Positions 42,407 through 43,772 of a stretch of DNA of 43,772 nt are shown here, in pieces. Source of the stretch: Oscillospiraceae bacterium. Its GTDB lineage: Bacteria > Bacillota > Clostridia > Oscillospirales > Acutalibacteraceae. The position numbers were made by a program, and so were the translations under genes. Location of the stretch: NCBI GenBank assembly GCA_031282735.1, contig JAITDE010000100.1:1-43772 (forward strand), given 5' to 3'. The notes under the pieces are model-generated. The model made no database searches, had not been told where the DNA came from, and saw nothing but the letters and a program-made list of their open reading frames with translations. Position 1 is the stretch's first letter. The number at the start of each line of letters is the position of its first letter.

Positions 42407-43772
42407 ATGATGATGGTGAACAATCCTAATGTATACCTCGAAAAAGAGTTTCAGGCACAGGCGCTTGACGTGCTAATGAAGTTGGGCTATACGGCACTGA
42501 CGCCCGAAGAGTGCTTTTCCCAACGCGGCGGACGATATAACGTCTTGCTCAAAGATATTCTTCGCAAAAAGCTCCACGAACTGAATATCTTCGAGTACGG
42601 CGGCAGCGCCTACCGCTTCAAACCCGCCAATATTGAGCGAGCGATTGACGAACTGGACGCGAATCTCGCGGACGGACTGATAAAAGCAAGCGAGAAAATC
42701 TATGACGCGCTTCTGCTTGGTCGCGACTTGCCGGAAACACTAGCAGATGGACGTTCGCTTTCGTTCAATCTGCGCTATATCGACTGGGAGCATATCGAGA
42801 ATAATGCTTTCCACGTTACGAGGGAATACGCAGTCGGCAATGCGGCGGGCGATGGCGGGGCTATCCCCGATTTGGTGCTGTTTGTGAACGGCATACCCTT
42901 TGGAGTGATTGAGTGTAAAGCACCGACACTGCCGGAGAATCTTGGTGTTGAGCAACATATCCGCAATCAAGGCGCGGCGTATATCCCACAGCTTTTCAAA
43001 TTCGCGCAGGTATTGCTTGCGAGCAACAAAAACGCTTGCCGCTATGCCACTGCCGGAACAAGCAAGAAGTATTGGAACATTTGGAAAGAGCAAAACGCCG
43101 ATTGGCTGAATGAGCAGCTCGGTCTGTGTGTGGTTGACAGAACACCCACTGAACAGGACAAAACATTGATATCGCTGTTCTCGCCGGAGCGACTGTTGTT
43201 GCTCACGCGCTATTTTGTCCTCTATGACGCGAATGTCAAGAAGATTGCGAGGTATCAGCAGTTTTTCGCGGTTGAGAAAATCATCAAAACCATAAATACG
43301 AACGACCCCGTGACGGGCAACCGTCAGAGCGGGGTTATTTGGCATACACAGGGCAGCGGGAAGTCGCTTACGATGGTTATGCTTGCCAAGCACCTGTTGG
43401 ATCAAGTGCGCGGCTGCAAGGTTGTCATCGTTACTGACCGCACAGAGCTAGACAGACAAATAGAGCAGACATTCAGCCATACCCGGTTGAAACCCGCCCG
43501 TGCCACAAGTGGGAAGAATCTGATTGCCCTCATCAATGATGGTAAATCCGATATCGTTACGGCGATTATAAATAAATTCAATACAGTAGAGAACAGCAAA
43601 ATCAAAAACGATAGCCGCAATATATTCGTGCTTGTGGACGAAAGCCACCGCACAAATTACGGTTCGTTGGCGGCGAAGATGCGGCTTGTGTTCCCGAACG
43701 GATGCTATATCGGGTTCACCGGAACGCCGCTGATGAAGAACGAAAAAACCGCCGCAAAGTTTGGCAATAAGT
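42407..43772 (+). CDS. hsdR: Type I restriction endonuclease subunit R, 3'-truncated by window
   Basis: Not in the supplied ORF track because it runs off the window. From ATG 42407 (two more in-frame ATGs follow; GAGGGTG upstream) the frame is open for 455 codons. N-terminus NNPNVYLEKEFQAQALDVL is a typical HsdR start. PD-(D/E)XK nuclease motif: PDLVLFVNGIPFGVIECK (~153-170). Superfamily 2 translocase motifs follow: Walker A TQGSGKSLTM (~312), VIVTDRTELDRQI (~345), DESHR (~410) and FTGTPL (~437). It cuts DNA after translocation when the HsdS target is unmethylated. Expected full length about 1000 aa, so roughly half is visible. Confidence 0.95.
   Translation, partial: MMMVNNPNVYLEKEFQAQALDVLMKLGYTALTPEECFSQRGGRYNVLLKDILRKKLHELNIFEYGGSAYRFKPANIERAIDELDANLADGLIKASEKIYDALLLGRDLPETLADGRSLSFNLRYIDWEHIENNAFHVTREYAVGNAAGDGGAIPDLVLFVNGIPFGVIECKAPTLPENLGVEQHIRNQGAAYIPQLFKFAQVLLASNKNACRYATAGTSKKYWNIWKEQNADWLNEQLGLCVVDRTPTEQDKTLISLFSPERLLLLTRYFVLYDANVKKIARYQQFFAVEKIIKTINTNDPVTGNRQSGVIWHTQGSGKSLTMVMLAKHLLDQVRGCKVVIVTDRTELDRQIEQTFSHTRLKPARATSGKNLIALINDGKSDIVTAIINKFNTVENSKIKNDSRNIFVLVDESHRTNYGSLAAKMRLVFPNGCYIGFTGTPLMKNEKTAAKFGNK

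Overview
The window looks like a chromosomal segment of a spore-forming, low-to-mid G+C Firmicute, probably an uncultured Clostridia/Oscillospirales-like lineage. The evidence is strong AGGAGG-type ribosome binding sites, TTGACA-N17-TATAAT promoters, a perfect HrcA/CIRCE operator in front of groES-groEL, a gram-positive rpmG-secE-nusG-rplK-rplA block, a candidate spoVM microgene, FeoB, type III pantothenate kinase, and DUF421/DUF4363 and DUF2344 genes. The taxon is inferred from gene content only. I see no rRNA, tRNA, CRISPR array, integrase or transposase.

Layout. 1-870: 3' end of a DUF6273-like protein. 932-8268 (minus strand): feoB, a Cys/Gly/Pro/Asn-rich coat-like protein, a MATE transporter, a U32 peptidase-family protein and pgk; pgk and the U32 gene overlap by 11 nt. 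8447-15612 (plus): an unusual 602-aa protein behind a promoter whose spacer is mostly a T14 run, then a three-gene exporter module (ABC, DUF1854, ABC) in which both ABC proteins carry an N-terminal PH-like region and a zinc ribbon. 15643-18890 (minus): DUF4363, DUF421, groEL, groES, CIRCE. 19060-20674 (minus): spoVM, a 51-aa membrane protein, and a protein made almost entirely of 41 in-register seven-residue Pro repeats. 20826-30231 (minus): a lipoprotein, a CMD/AhpD-like protein, coaBC, coaX, a metallophosphoesterase, nadC, nadB, purA (CoA, NAD and AMP synthesis). 30368-32989 (plus): rpmG-secE-nusG-rplK-rplA, with a leader hairpin and an L1-type mRNA site. 33059-38188 (plus): DUF2344 protein, tgt, a second metallophosphoesterase, a secreted protein, tpiA. 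38473-end (plus): type I restriction-modification operon: half-length hsdS, hsdM, full hsdS, a truncated DUF1016-N gene, and hsdR running off the window. The hsdR reading frame is missing from the supplied ORF track.

A family of dispersed intergenic repeats (an A/T hairpin joined to a CGCTTCGCGCG module and, in two places, to an ACTGATTTATATTTGCGTGGG module) occurs at 3024, 5264, 24542, 26452 and 38175. Copies abut or overlap gene ends.

The most novel-looking items are the heptad-repeat protein next to spoVM, the PH/zinc-ribbon ABC plus DUF1854 exporter with the propeller-fragment protein upstream of it, the repeat family, and the two metallophosphoesterases lacking the usual GNHD asparagine. 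All calls come from reading the sequence; no database search was run.
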